Part shown: in pieces, positions 27,837-37,139 of the stretch
How positions within the stretch are numbered: position 1 is the stretch's first letter
Layout of the letters: each line of letters begins with the position of its first letter
Assembly (NCBI RefSeq): GCF_017104565.1
Contig: NZ_JAAGPD010000039.1
Location: 1 to 64,000, forward strand
DNA length: 64,000 bases
Reading direction: 5' to 3'
Source: Paraburkholderia sp. Tr-20389
GTDB taxonomy: Bacteria; Pseudomonadota; Gammaproteobacteria; Burkholderiales; Burkholderiaceae
The notes under the pieces: generated by a model
Database searches by the model: none
Told to the model about the DNA's origin: nothing
Seen by the model: the letters and a program-made list of their open reading frames with translations, nothing else
Translations under genes and position numbers: made by a program

Positions 27837-28540
27837 ACGCGCGCGAACGCATGCTCGGACGATTGCGCGCCGCCGCGCCCGCTCAGGTTTCCGCCGACGA
27901 CCTCGAACACCTCGACGCAGGCATCGATCTGCATTACGACAGCCGCCGCGTCGCGTCGCCGACGCAGACGCTGATCGAATCGATGCAGGCTGCACTGCGC
28001 GCGTCGCACGCCGACGTGTTTCGCGCGACGGAGCGCACGTGGCCCGCGTTGATCGCACAACGCCTGCGCGAAGCGAATGTGAAGCGCGTGCTGCTCGACA
28101 CGTCGCGCGCGGAAGGTGCCGCGTTACAGCAGGCGCTGCCTGCGTCCGTCGCGACACGCAACTACGATCAGCCGATCGAAAACTGGAAAGCCGAACTATT
28201 CGACACGATCGACGCCGGCTTCACGGTCGCGCGCTCGGGTCTCGCAGCGACGGGCACGCTGATCGTCGCACCCGACGCGGGCTCGCCGCGCACGATGTCG
28301 CTGGTGCCGCCGCTGCACATCGCGCTCGTCTACGCGCACACGCTGCACGCGGACCTGCACGCCGCGATGCGCGCCGAGCAATGGCAGACAGACATGCCGA
28401 CCAATCTCGTGATGATCTCGGGCCCGTCGAAGACATCCGATATCCAGCAAACGCTCGCCTACGGCGCGCATGGTCCGCGCGAACTGTGGGTCGTGATCGT
28501 CGAACATCAGGCCGACTTCGCGCACGGAGACGCCGCATGA
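27833..28540 (+). CDS. lutC: L-lactate utilisation protein LutC
   Basis: A 235-residue LutC/YkgG-family (LUD-domain) protein, with family motifs including FTVARSGLAATGTLIVAPDA and GPSKTSDIQQTLAYGAHGPR. It works with LutA and LutB in L-lactate oxidation to pyruvate. Here it lies between lutA and lutB, whereas B. subtilis and E. coli have A-B-C order. Four-base overlaps with both neighbours indicate translational coupling. Confidence 0.9.
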   Translation: MNARERMLGRLRAAAPAQVSADDLEHLDAGIDLHYDSRRVASPTQTLIESMQAALRASHADVFRATERTWPALIAQRLREANVKRVLLDTSRAEGAALQQALPASVATRNYDQPIENWKAELFDTIDAGFTVARSGLAATGTLIVAPDAGSPRTMSLVPPLHIALVYAHTLHADLHAAMRAEQWQTDMPTNLVMISGPSKTSDIQQTLAYGAHGPRELWVVIVEHQADFAHGDAA

Positions 28541-29982
28541 ACGCCACGCCGATGCACTTCGTGCCGCCGCAGGACTTCAAGACGCGCGCCCGTGCCGCGC
28601 TCGACGATCCCAAACTTCGCAGCAGTTTTCGCGGCGCAATGGACTTTCTGCAAACCAAACGCCGCACGCAATTCCCCGACGACGACGAACTCCAGCATCT
28701 GCGCGATCTCGGCGAAGCCGTGCGCCAGCACGCGCTGTCGCGCCTGCCCGATCTGCTTGTGCAGCTCGAAGAACAGCTCACGGCGCGTGGCGTTCATGTG
28801 CATTGGGCCGAAACCGCTGCCGACGCCACCGCGATCATTCATCGCATCGCGCAATCGCGCGACGCGAAGCGCGTGATCAAGGGCAAGTCGATGGCGAGCG
28901 AGGAGATCGAGCTCAACCATTACCTCGAAGCGCGCGGCATCGACTGTATCGAATCCGATATGGGCGAGTACATCGTGCAGCTCGCACACGAAAAGCCGTC
29001 GCATATCGTGATGCCCGCGATCCACAAGACGAAGGCCGATATCGCCGAACTGTTCGAGCAACACATCCCCGATACGCGCTACACGGAAGATGTCGACGAA
29101 CTGATCCAGACGGGCCGCCGCGCACTGCGCCGCGCATTCATCGACGCCGACATCGGCCTGTCGGGCGTCAACTTCGCGGCAGCCGATACGGGCACGCTCT
29201 GGCTCGTCGAAAACGAAGGCAACGGACGTCTGTCCACGACCGTGCCCGACGTGCACATCGCGATCATGGGCATGGAAAAGGTGGTCGCGAAGCTGTCGCA
29301 CATCGTGCCGCTTTCGAGCCTCCTGACGCGCTCCGCGACGGGCCAGGCGATCACGACGTACTTCAACCTGATCACGGGCCCGCGCCGCGAAGGCGAGCGC
29401 GACGGTCCGCGCGAGATGCACGTGGTGCTGCTCGACAACGGCCGCACGCAGGCGTATGCGGACGAGCAGTTGCGCGCGACGCTGCAATGCATCCGCTGCG
29501 GCGCGTGCATGAATCACTGCCCCGTGTACACGCGGATCGGCGGACATGCATACGGAACCACGTATCCGGGTCCGATCGGCAAGATCATTTCACCGCATCT
29601 GCTGGGCCTCGAAGAAACCGCCGATCTGCCGACGGCATCGAGCCTGTGCGGCGCCTGCGGCGAAGTGTGCCCCGTGCGGATACCGATTCCCGAATTGCTC
29701 GTGCGCCTGCGCACGGAAGCGAACCGCGATCCGAACGAAGTGGTCGCGCATCCGTTGCGCGGCCAGGGCGCGAAGTTCAGCCGCGAGGAACAGTTCGTGT
29801 GGCGCTTCTGGAGCGGCGCCTTCGCGCATCCGCGCGCCTACCGGATGCTGCGCTGGGCGGCCACGCGGCTGCGCGGCTTCGCGCCGAAGAACCAGATGGG
29901 CTGGACCCGTCATCGCGAGCCGCTGAAGCCTGCCGCGCGCAGTCTGCACGATCTGCTGCGCGAGCGCGGCCAGCCCGGGTAG
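28537..29982 (+). CDS. lutB: L-lactate utilisation iron-sulfur protein LutB
   Basis: A 481-residue protein with an N-terminal LUD domain (KSMASEEIELNHYLEARGID; GVNFAAADTGTLWLVENEGN) and a C-terminal ferredoxin-like region with two [4Fe-4S] motifs: CIRCGACMNHCP near residue 310 and CGACGEVCP near 370. LutB carries electrons from lactate oxidation. The start at 28537 overlaps the lutC stop; the long frame that opens at 27730 reads through other genes and is not the real start. Confidence 0.92.
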   Translation: MNATPMHFVPPQDFKTRARAALDDPKLRSSFRGAMDFLQTKRRTQFPDDDELQHLRDLGEAVRQHALSRLPDLLVQLEEQLTARGVHVHWAETAADATAIIHRIAQSRDAKRVIKGKSMASEEIELNHYLEARGIDCIESDMGEYIVQLAHEKPSHIVMPAIHKTKADIAELFEQHIPDTRYTEDVDELIQTGRRALRRAFIDADIGLSGVNFAAADTGTLWLVENEGNGRLSTTVPDVHIAIMGMEKVVAKLSHIVPLSSLLTRSATGQAITTYFNLITGPRREGERDGPREMHVVLLDNGRTQAYADEQLRATLQCIRCGACMNHCPVYTRIGGHAYGTTYPGPIGKIISPHLLGLEETADLPTASSLCGACGEVCPVRIPIPELLVRLRTEANRDPNEVVAHPLRGQGAKFSREEQFVWRFWSGAFAHPRAYRMLRWAATRLRGFAPKNQMGWTRHREPLKPAARSLHDLLRERGQPG

Positions 29983-30106
29983 CGATTACTTTACTTAGTT
30001 TATTCAGCACAGGGACACGCGTGCACCGTCTTCACAGGCGATGCACCGCGAGCGGCTGCGTGCCGCCAACAAGAATTCATTGAACGCATTTTCGGAGGAG
30101 ACCGAC

Positions 30107-31816
30107 ATGCACCCGTGGTATCAGACCTATCTGCCGCTCGGCAGCCTCTGGCTATCCGCGCTCGCGGCCAGCATCCCGATCATCTTTTTCTTCGTCGCGC
30201 TGGCGGCGCTGCGCCTGAAGGGACATGTCGCGGCAGCGGGAACGCTGATCCTGTCGCTCGCCGTAGCGATCTTCGCGTACGGCATGCCCGCGCCGCAGGC
30301 CTTCGCGGCCGCGGGCTTCGGCTTCGCCTACGGCCTGTGGCCGATCGCATGGATCATCGTCACGGCCGTATTCCTCTACAAGCTGGTCGTGAAGACGGGG
30401 CAGTTCGACATCATCCGCGCATCCGTCCTCGCGCTGACGGACGATCAGCGTCTGCAACTGCTGCTGATCGGCTTTTCGTTCGGCGCGTTTCTCGAAGGCG
30501 CGGCTGGCTTCGGCGCACCCGTCGCGATCACGGCAGCCCTGCTCGTCGGTCTGGGCTTCGATCCACTGAAGGCGGCGGGCATGTGTCTGATCGCCAATAC
30601 CGCACCCGTTGCGTTCGGCGCGATGGGCATTCCCATCATCGTCGCGGGCCAGGTGACGGGCATCGACCCGTTCCTGATCGGCGCGACGGCGGGCCGTCAG
30701 TTGCCGCTGCTGTCGCTGGCCGTGCCGTTCTGGCTGGTCTTCATGATGGACGCCAAACGCGGCATCAAGGAAACGTGGCCGGCCGCGCTCGTCGCGGGCG
30801 GCAGCTTCGCCGTCACGCAATACTTCACGTCGAATCACATCGGACCTGAGCTGCCCGATATCACGTCGGCGCTCGTGAGCCTCGTCGCACTTGCTTCGTT
30901 CCTGAAGGTCTGGCAGCCGCGCCGCGCACACGATACGGCGCGCGGCACCGTCGGCGGCGGCGCGGCGGCGCTTTCTCTCGGTGGCTTTGGCGGCGGTAAT
31001 GGTGCATCGAATGGCACGAGCCGTCGCGCGTCGCCGTACACGGTCGCACAGACCATCCGCGCGTGGGCGCCCTTCGGCATTCTGACCGCCGTCGTCACCG
31101 TGTGGAGCCTGCAATCGTTCAAGGCGCTGTTCGCTGCGAAGGGCGCGCTTGCGTGGAGCATCATCAAGTTCAAGGTGCCCGCGCTCGATCAACTCGTGAT
31201 GAAAACGGCGCCCATCGTTGCGACGCCCAAAGCATATGAAGCCGTGTTCAAGCTCGATCTGCTCTCCGCAGTCGGCACGGCGATTCTGCTGACCGCGCTG
31301 ATATCGATGATCCTGCTGCGCGTGAAGCCGCGCGACGCGCTCTCCACGTTCGGCGAAACGCTGAAGGAACTGCGCCGCCCCATCCTGTCGATCGGTCTCG
31401 TGCTGTCGTTCGCGTTCGTCGCGAACTATTCGGGCATGTCGTCGACGCTGGCATTGCTGCTCGCCGGCACGGGCGCCGCGTTCCCGTTCTTCTCGCCGGT
31501 GCTCGGCTGGCTCGGTGTGTTTCTGACAGGTTCGGATACGTCGTCGAATGCGCTGTTCTGCTCGCTTCAGCATACGACCGCGCATCAGATCGGCGTGTCG
31601 GACACGCTTCTGGTGGCCGCAAATACGACGGGCGGTGTGACGGGCAAGATGATTTCGCCGCAATCGATCGCGGTTGCTTGCGCGGCGACGGGTCTCGTCG
31701 GACGCGAGTCGGAGCTGTTTCGATTCACCGTGCGGCATAGCCTGCTGTTCGCGGTGATCGTCGGCCTGATCACGCTGCTGCAGGCGTATGTGTTGCCGGG
31801 CATGCTGCCGGGCTGA
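30107..31816 (+). CDS. lctP: L-lactate permease
   Basis: A 569-residue LctP/LldP-family permease with about 12-14 membrane segments ([56 protein letters not shown]-like near the end). It imports lactate (often glycolate too) by proton symport and completes the lut operon. The start at 30107 has a perfect GGAGGAG site nine bases upstream. The stop is followed by an intrinsic terminator. Confidence 0.93.
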   Translation: MHPWYQTYLPLGSLWLSALAASIPIIFFFVALAALRLKGHVAAAGTLILSLAVAIFAYGMPAPQAFAAAGFGFAYGLWPIAWIIVTAVFLYKLVVKTGQFDIIRASVLALTDDQRLQLLLIGFSFGAFLEGAAGFGAPVAITAALLVGLGFDPLKAAGMCLIANTAPVAFGAMGIPIIVAGQVTGIDPFLIGATAGRQLPLLSLAVPFWLVFMMDAKRGIKETWPAALVAGGSFAVTQYFTSNHIGPELPDITSALVSLVALASFLKVWQPRRAHDTARGTVGGGAAALSLGGFGGGNGASNGTSRRASPYTVAQTIRAWAPFGILTAVVTVWSLQSFKALFAAKGALAWSIIKFKVPALDQLVMKTAPIVATPKAYEAVFKLDLLSAVGTAILLTALISMILLRVKPRDALSTFGETLKELRRPILSIGLVLSFAFVANYSGMSSTLALLLAGTGAAFPFFSPVLGWLGVFLTGSDTSSNALFCSLQHTTAHQIGVSDTLLVAANTTGGVTGKMISPQSIAVACAATGLVGRESELFRFTVRHSLLFAVIVGLITLLQAYVLPGMLPG

Positions 31817-31841
31817 TCCTTCCGCTTACTGTATCTGAAGA

Positions 31842-31869
31842 AACGCCCGCATTATTTGCGGGCGTTTTT
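31842..31869. terminator. Intrinsic terminator after lctP
   Basis: AACGCCCGC (31842-31850), loop ATTATTT, GCGGGCGTT (31858-31866), followed by TTTG on the plus strand. It ends three bases before the stop of the convergent lysR gene and probably serves lctP; the A-rich left side gives it some bidirectional character. Confidence 0.85.
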
Positions 31870-31871
31870 GC

Positions 31872-32750
31872 TTAAGGCTCGCTGATAAACCACGCTTTCA
31901 AGGTCTCCGCTCCCGGCTTGAGTTCGACCGACCTCGGATGCACGAGGTAGTACGCAGTCTTCAAGGGCAAGCTCAAGCCAAACGGATCGACCAGCGACTT
32001 CGCCGCCCGCTCCGCTTCCGTCAACACGGCGCTCGTCAGCACGACGCCCTGCCCGCGCACGGCCGCCTCGATCGCCATCAGCGACTGGTCGAAGTGAATG
32101 CCTGGAATGCCATCGATCTGCCGCGCGGACAGCTTGCCGAATTTCCTGAGCCACGTCGTCCAATGCGGATGCAGCGTGTTGTGCAGCAGCGTCGCACGTG
32201 GCAGATCGTCGGGGCTTTTCAGCTTGAGCCGTCTCGCGTACGACGGACTGCAATAGACGTGCGCTTCGTCGGGATGCAGCAGTTGCACGTTCAGGTCGGG
32301 CGCGTTGCCGTCGAAATAGCGCACGGCCAGATCGATGGACTGCAATTCGAAATCGACCATCGCAGTCGTCGTGTTCAGTTCCAGCGCGATGTCCGGATGC
32401 GCGATCAGAAACTCCGTCATGCGTGGCGCAAACCATTTCGCGGCGAAACTGGGCGGCATGGATATGCGTACGCCTTTGTTCTGGCTCTCCCGCACGCGGC
32501 GGCTCGCATGCACGATCTGCGCGAGCGCGGGTTGAACCTGTGTGTAGTAAGCGCGCGCATCGTCCGTCGGCACGATTTGCCGAACCTGACGAGCAAACAG
32601 CGCGACCCCGAGCCACGCTTCGAGCTTCTGGATCTGCTGACCTACCGCGCCGGGCGTCACGTTCAATTCGTCAGCAGCTAGAGAAAAACTGTTCAGTCGC
32701 ATCGCGGCTTCAAACGCGACCAGTGCCTTGAGTGGGGGTATGCCGGACAT
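31872..32750 (-). CDS. LysR-family regulator, GcvA-like
   Basis: A 292-residue LysR protein with the GcvA-type N-terminus (PPLKALVAFEAAMRLNSFSL then AADELNVTPGAVGQQIQKLE). The effector domain is of normal length. The start at 32750 (MSGIPPLKAL) fits the family; the frame to 32873 is too long. It is divergent from a DMT transporter, which it probably controls, and a perfect inverted repeat lies just upstream of its start. Confidence 0.9.
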   Translation of the reverse strand: MSGIPPLKALVAFEAAMRLNSFSLAADELNVTPGAVGQQIQKLEAWLGVALFARQVRQIVPTDDARAYYTQVQPALAQIVHASRRVRESQNKGVRISMPPSFAAKWFAPRMTEFLIAHPDIALELNTTTAMVDFELQSIDLAVRYFDGNAPDLNVQLLHPDEAHVYCSPSYARRLKLKSPDDLPRATLLHNTLHPHWTTWLRKFGKLSARQIDGIPGIHFDQSLMAIEAAVRGQGVVLTSAVLTEAERAAKSLVDPFGLSLPLKTAYYLVHPRSVELKPGAETLKAWFISEP

Positions 32751-32752
32751 AA

Positions 32753-32772
32753 GATAGTTTTTCTTCACTATC
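32753..32772. promoter_or_regulatory. LysR-type palindrome between lysR and the DMT transporter
   Basis: GATAGT (32753-32758), eight bases, ACTATC (32767-32772): a perfect inverted repeat with the T-N11-A spacing of LysR recognition sites. It begins two bases upstream of the lysR start codon, so it probably mediates autoregulation as well as control of the divergent transporter. Confidence 0.6.
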
Positions 32773-32851
32773 GACGAAAACAAATCGTTTGTACCGCATC
32801 TGCGTGCGCAGCACAATCGGCCCATCGTCTCTGCTTCCGATGGTGTTTGCC

Positions 32852-33775
32852 ATGAACCCCGCCTATTTCGCATTCGCGCTGCTCGGCCTGATCTGGGGCA
32901 GCAATTTTCTTTTTATGAAGTGGGCCAGCGTGTTGATCTCGCCCGCACAGATCGTCTTCCTGCGCGTGCTGTTCGGCTTCCTGCCGCTCGTCGTCTATGC
33001 GTTTGCCACGAAGGCGCTGTCGTGGAAGCAGTTGCGCCATGCCCATCACTTCATTGTGATGTCGCTGCTTGCTACGAGCGTCTACTACTACGCGTTTGCA
33101 AAAGGCGCGTCGCTGTTGCTGTCGAGCGTAGCCGGCATGCTGAGCGGCGCGATTCCACTGTTCTCGTTCGTCTGCGCGTGGGCACTGTTGCGGGCCGAGC
33201 GGCCGACCGCGAAGATGATCGTCGGCGTGGTGTGCGGTTTCGTTGGCGTGCTGATGATCGCGCGGCCGTGGAATGGCGCCGTCGCGAGCGTGAATCTGGG
33301 GGGCGTCGGGTATATGGCGGCGGGATCGTTGAGCGTGGGCGGCTCTTTTGTCTACGCCCGGCGCTTTCTATCGACACTCGACATGTCTCCCGTCGCGCTG
33401 TCGACGTGGCAAATCGGCTTTGCGCTCCTGACGATTGCCTGCGTGACGCCATTCGACGGCATCGCAAGCATCGCGCACGAGACGCGCGCCGTCGTCGGCA
33501 TCGTGCTCGGGCTTGGGCTGCTCGGCACGGGCGTCGCGTATATCCTGTACTACTTCATCGTGCAGCGGCTCGGCGCGCTCGCCGCGTCGAGCGTCACGTA
33601 TATTCCGCCCGTCGTCGCATTGGTGATCGGCGTGCTGTTCGCGCACGAGCCGATCCGTTCGCTCGATCTGCTCGCCATGGTCTGCATTCTCGGCGGCGTG
33701 TTCCTGCTGCAAAGCGGCCGCAATCCGCAGAAGAAAGCGGCTCCTGCTTCTTCCGCGGGGCGCACGGCTGCCTAG
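32852..33775 (+). CDS. EamA-domain (DMT superfamily) transporter
   Basis: A 307-residue membrane protein with ten hydrophobic segments in two EamA repeats (ALLGLIWGSNFLFMKWASVL in the first; LGLGLLGTGVAYILYYFIVQ and RLGALAASSVTYIPPVVALV in the second). Members export amino acids, metabolites or drugs; the substrate is unknown here. The Met at 32852 is preferred over 32840. Divergent from a GcvA-like LysR. Its last four bases overlap the end of the convergent piuC gene. Confidence 0.85.
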   Translation: MNPAYFAFALLGLIWGSNFLFMKWASVLISPAQIVFLRVLFGFLPLVVYAFATKALSWKQLRHAHHFIVMSLLATSVYYYAFAKGASLLLSSVAGMLSGAIPLFSFVCAWALLRAERPTAKMIVGVVCGFVGVLMIARPWNGAVASVNLGGVGYMAAGSLSVGGSFVYARRFLSTLDMSPVALSTWQIGFALLTIACVTPFDGIASIAHETRAVVGIVLGLGLLGTGVAYILYYFIVQRLGALAASSVTYIPPVVALVIGVLFAHEPIRSLDLLAMVCILGGVFLLQSGRNPQKKAAPASSAGRTAA

Positions 33776-34455
33776 GTATCGCTCCACATACGCAGCAGGT
33801 TGTGATAACACCCTACCAGCGTGCGGCGCGCCGCTTCATCGCCATTCGATGCATTGAGCCGCTGGATCGCGCCGTCGAGATCGAACAGCATCGCGCGCTG
33901 CGTGTCGTCGCGCACGAGGCTCTGCACCCAGAAGAAGCTCGATACACGCGCACCGCGCGAGACGGGCCGCACCTGATGCAGGCTCGTGCCCGGATAGACG
34001 ATTGCGTGTCCGGCGGGCAGCTTCACTTCCTGCACGCCGAAAGTATCTTCGATCAGCAGCTCGCCGCCGTCGTATTCGTCGGGCGGCGTGAGGAACAGCG
34101 TGATCGAGATGTCGGTGCGCACGCGCGCGCCACTGCCCGGCACGAGCCGGATCGCACCGTCCACGTGACTGCCGAAGTGCATGCCGCCTTCATAACGGTT
34201 GAACAGCGGCGGATACACCTTGTTCGGCAGCGCGGCGCTGATGAAAAGCGGATGGCGTTCCAGCGACGCGACGATCCGGTCGCCCATTTCCAGCGCGATG
34301 GGCGAGCCCTCCGCGATCTGCTGGTTGCGCTTGACGGGTGCGCCCTGATAGCCGGCTGTCGCGCGGCCATCGACCCATGCATCGCTCGTTTCGAGCTGCG
34401 CGCGCATCGCGGCGGCTTCGGCGGGGCTCAGTACGTCCGGGATCGAGACTATCAT
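33772..34455 (-). CDS. piuC: Fe(II)/2-oxoglutarate-dependent PKHX-type hydroxylase
   Basis: A 227-residue PiuC/YbiX-family dioxygenase. The iron ligands are seen in GSHVDGA (His-x-Asp) and TSLHQVRPV (distal His), with a following Arg (SRGAR) to hold 2-oxoglutarate. Family members sit next to TonB-dependent catecholate siderophore receptors and are iron-responsive. Here the receptor gene lies 100 bp upstream on the same strand, the expected pairing. Overlaps the 3' end of the convergent DMT gene by four bases. Confidence 0.88.
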   Translation of the reverse strand: MIVSIPDVLSPAEAAAMRAQLETSDAWVDGRATAGYQGAPVKRNQQIAEGSPIALEMGDRIVASLERHPLFISAALPNKVYPPLFNRYEGGMHFGSHVDGAIRLVPGSGARVRTDISITLFLTPPDEYDGGELLIEDTFGVQEVKLPAGHAIVYPGTSLHQVRPVSRGARVSSFFWVQSLVRDDTQRAMLFDLDGAIQRLNASNGDEAARRTLVGCYHNLLRMWSDT

Positions 34456-34497
34456 CGTTCAAGGTTCCTGCTTAACGGACAACGCCGCGCGCTTTCT

Positions 34498-34571
34498 GCA
34501 TGAATCGCTTCATGCGGGAAGCACGCGGCATGTCGTGGGCTATCGCTTCATGCGATCAGAAGAAGCGATAG
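34498..34571. repeat. Two hairpins and a 13-bp direct repeat at the receptor stop codon
   Basis: GCATGAA-TCGC-TTCATGC forms a hairpin at 34498-34515. CTATCGCTTC (34540-34549) pairs perfectly with GAAGCGATAG (34562-34571) across the receptor stop codon at 34556-34558. The sequence ATCGCTTCATGCG occurs twice, at 34504-34516 and 34542-34554. No T-run follows on the minus strand. The structures could tune expression between receptor and piuC, or stabilise the receptor mRNA. Confidence 0.5.
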
Positions 34572-36793
34572 TTTACCGTCGCGAGGAACGTACGGCCGTA
34601 ACCCGGCACCGCGCGTCCGCCGTCGGACGGAATCAGCGCGTCGTAGTAGTTCTTGTCGGTAAGGTTCAACACGTTGAGCTGAACGTCGTAACGCTTCGCG
34701 TGATACGCGGCCATCGCATCCCAGCGCGTGTAGCCGCCGACCTGCACGAAGTTGTTATTCGCTGCATAGCGCGACGACATATACGTCGGCCCGCCGCCGA
34801 TTTCCCAATGCGGCGTGAACAGGTACGTGGTCCACAGCGTGAGCGTGTGCTTGGGCGTGTTGGCGGGCACCTTGCCTTGCGTACCGTCTAACGCCTTCAG
34901 GATCTCGCCGTCCATGTACGTGTAGCCACCGAACACCTGCCAGTTGTTCGTGATGTGACCGGCAAGACCGAGCTGATAACCGCGCACGCGGATATCGCCA
35001 TCGAGCGTGTAGCTGCCGTCCGGGTTCGCCGTGCGCGCATTCGTCTTTTCGATGTTGAACAGCGATTGCGTGACGGACAATCCACCGCCAAGCAGATCCA
35101 GCTTCGCGCCCACTTCATACGACTTGTTGTGTTCGGGCGGCAGGCTCTGCTGGCCGTTCGTCAACGTCAGCGCTTCGAGCGACGGATCGAACGACGTGCC
35201 GTACGACACATAATACGATTGCCAGTCGGCCGGCTGATAAATGATGCCGCCGCGCACGCTCGTGAAGTAGTTCGTCTGCGTCGCATAGCCCGGCACGTTG
35301 ATCGAATTGTGAATCGACGCTTCATAGCGATCCCAGCGCACGCCGCCCACCACCTTCCAGTGCTGGCCGATCGACACCGTATCGTTCACGTACGCACCCA
35401 CGCCATTCGCACTCGATTCCGCGAGATTGGTGGCGACTTCCTTCACGTTCGCAGGACGCGGCAGATACGGCGGATCGATCAGCGGCACGACGCCGATCGT
35501 ATTCGAGGTCATACCCGGCGAGGTCGCGGTGAAGGTCTGATTGCTATACGTTTCGTGGCTCAGGTCGAGACCCGTGATCACGTCGTGTTTGAGCGGACCC
35601 GTGTTGAACTTCGCTTCGAGATCGGTCGAGTTGTAGACCGAGTGGTCGTTGATGTTGCGGTCCTTGCCCTGCAGCTTCACGAACAGCTTCGACGGATCGA
35701 TCGTCGTGAAGTTGCCGTTGGTCAGCGCCGTCGACGTCGAGAGCGGACCCGTCAGCACCGATGCCGCGTTGGTCGCGCGCGCTTCCGTGCTGTAGTGGCT
35801 GAACTGCGTCTGGTTACGCAGAATCAGGTCGTCGTTGAAACGGTGCTTGATGCGCGCGCTGAGCGTCTGCACGTCCTGAATCGTGCGGTCGTCGGTGTAG
35901 CCGTAAAACGTGCCGCGATTCACCGGCGCGGGATGGCCGTTCAGCGGCGGAATACCGTAGTCGGGCTGATCGCGGTTGTGCTGGATCAGCGCGGACAGCG
36001 TGATTTCCGTCGGCGTGCCGATGCCGAACTTCACTTCGGGCGCGACGCCGTAGTCCTTGTTCTTCATCACGTCGCGCGACGAGCCGAGGCTCTGGCCGAA
36101 TGCGTTGATGCGGAACGCTGACGTGTCAGTGATCGGCGTGTCGAGGTCGACGGTCGTGCGATAGCGGTCATGTGTGCCGGCCTGCACGGAGACGTCGGCG
36201 CGCTTCTTCAGCGTCGGCTCCTTGCTGACCTGGTTGATCACGCCGCCCGTCGAACCACGACCGAAGTACAGCGACGACGGACCATACAGCACATCGATCG
36301 ACTCGAGGTTGAACGTGTCGCGATAGTACTGGCCGCGATCGCGAAAGCCATCGAGGTAAATGTCGGTACGCGCCGAGAAGCCGCGCAGGTTGATGTTGTT
36401 GCCGATCTGCCCGCCTTCGGCTGCGCCGATCGTAATGCCGGGCACGTTGCGCAACGCATCGGAGAAGGAGCTCACGGCCTGCGATTGCAGCACGGCCTTG
36501 GGCACGACGGTCGCGGCTTGCGGAATGTCACGCAATGCGGTCGGCACCTTGGCGCCGACGCTCGACGTGTCGGGCTGGAAGTCGGTAGCGTTGTCCGCTT
36601 GGCCCGACACATGAACAGCAGGCAGTGCGGTGCTTTCGGAAGGCTGGCTGGCGGAGGGCTGGCTGGCGGGAGAAGTGGACGTTGCGGCCTGGGCTACTTG
36701 TGCTGCCGGTGTGGCAGGCGTCGTCGTTTGGGCGTAGAGCGGCGTCGCAAAGACGGCCATGACGGCCGCTGCGAGTGGCGTTGTTCGATACAT
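34556..36793 (-). CDS. TonB-dependent siderophore receptor
   Basis: A 745-residue outer-membrane receptor with a signal peptide (PLAAAVMAVFATPLYAQ), a Thr/Ser/Pro-rich stretch, a plug domain (ALRDIPQAATVVPKAVLQSQ; NVPGITIGAAEGGQIGNNIN; FLDGFRDRGQYYRDTFNLES-like) and a 22-strand barrel ending in the outer-membrane signature YRFF with terminal Phe. The sequence type is that of Fiu/PiuA catecholate receptors. With PiuC downstream it forms a classic iron-uptake pair. The start at 36793 lies 124 bp from a palindrome that may be a Fur site. Confidence 0.9.
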   Translation of the reverse strand: MYRTTPLAAAVMAVFATPLYAQTTTPATPAAQVAQAATSTSPASQPSASQPSESTALPAVHVSGQADNATDFQPDTSSVGAKVPTALRDIPQAATVVPKAVLQSQAVSSFSDALRNVPGITIGAAEGGQIGNNINLRGFSARTDIYLDGFRDRGQYYRDTFNLESIDVLYGPSSLYFGRGSTGGVINQVSKEPTLKKRADVSVQAGTHDRYRTTVDLDTPITDTSAFRINAFGQSLGSSRDVMKNKDYGVAPEVKFGIGTPTEITLSALIQHNRDQPDYGIPPLNGHPAPVNRGTFYGYTDDRTIQDVQTLSARIKHRFNDDLILRNQTQFSHYSTEARATNAASVLTGPLSTSTALTNGNFTTIDPSKLFVKLQGKDRNINDHSVYNSTDLEAKFNTGPLKHDVITGLDLSHETYSNQTFTATSPGMTSNTIGVVPLIDPPYLPRPANVKEVATNLAESSANGVGAYVNDTVSIGQHWKVVGGVRWDRYEASIHNSINVPGYATQTNYFTSVRGGIIYQPADWQSYYVSYGTSFDPSLEALTLTNGQQSLPPEHNKSYEVGAKLDLLGGGLSVTQSLFNIEKTNARTANPDGSYTLDGDIRVRGYQLGLAGHITNNWQVFGGYTYMDGEILKALDGTQGKVPANTPKHTLTLWTTYLFTPHWEIGGGPTYMSSRYAANNNFVQVGGYTRWDAMAAYHAKRYDVQLNVLNLTDKNYYDALIPSDGGRAVPGYGRTFLATVNYRFF

Positions 36794-36916
36794 CGCGATT
36801 CCCTGTCGTTGTCACTGATTTTTTTGGTGCAACGGGCGCTGCCTGCCCGTCCGGTTCACGCCTTCGCGCGAACCGCCCCGCCGAGCCGACAACACCTCCG
36901 GCTGGCCGCCATTAAA

Positions 36917-36955
36917 TGCGAATCGATATCATTACATGAACGGTAATGGTTCGCA
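36917..36955. promoter_or_regulatory. Candidate Fur-type palindrome upstream of the siderophore receptor
   Basis: TGCGAA (36917), seven bases, CATTAC (36930-36935), seven-base centre ATGAACG, GTAATG (36943-36948), one base, TTCGCA (36950-36955). The inner and outer arms are both inverted repeats, with a seven-base insertion on the left side. The A/T-rich GATAT/CATTAC content fits degenerate Fur boxes, and the gene type (catecholate receptor) is normally Fur-repressed. Confidence 0.45.
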
Positions 36956-37073
36956 ATAATGCACACGGCATGTGTGGTCATTGCGCGTCATTCTTTTTAA
37001 TGACGATTCGCTTTCGACTAACGGTTAAATCATGCCCACTTCTCACTGCTTTTAGACGCGATTAAAAAGCCAA

Positions 37074-37101
37074 TAAAAAAAGCGGCGTCTTTCGACGCCG
37101 C
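37074..37101 (-). terminator. Intrinsic terminator of the glycerol uptake operon
   Basis: GCGGCGTC (37082-37089), loop TTTC, GACGCCGC (37094-37101). On the minus strand the stem is followed by a run of seven T. It lies 39 bp past the glpV stop. Confidence 0.88.
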
Positions 37102-37139
37102 CCATTCAAGCCTTCCCGCTTCTTTGCTAAAGACGCTGC

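Larger units (their letters stand above)
36794..37139. other. 346-bp gap between the receptor promoter and the glycerol operon end
   Basis: No gene is visible. The left half holds the receptor promoter and a Fur-like palindrome at 36917-36955. The right half is AT-rich (two TAATGACGATTC-like stretches and A-runs) and holds the terminator of the glycerol operon at 37074-37101. Confidence 0.7.
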
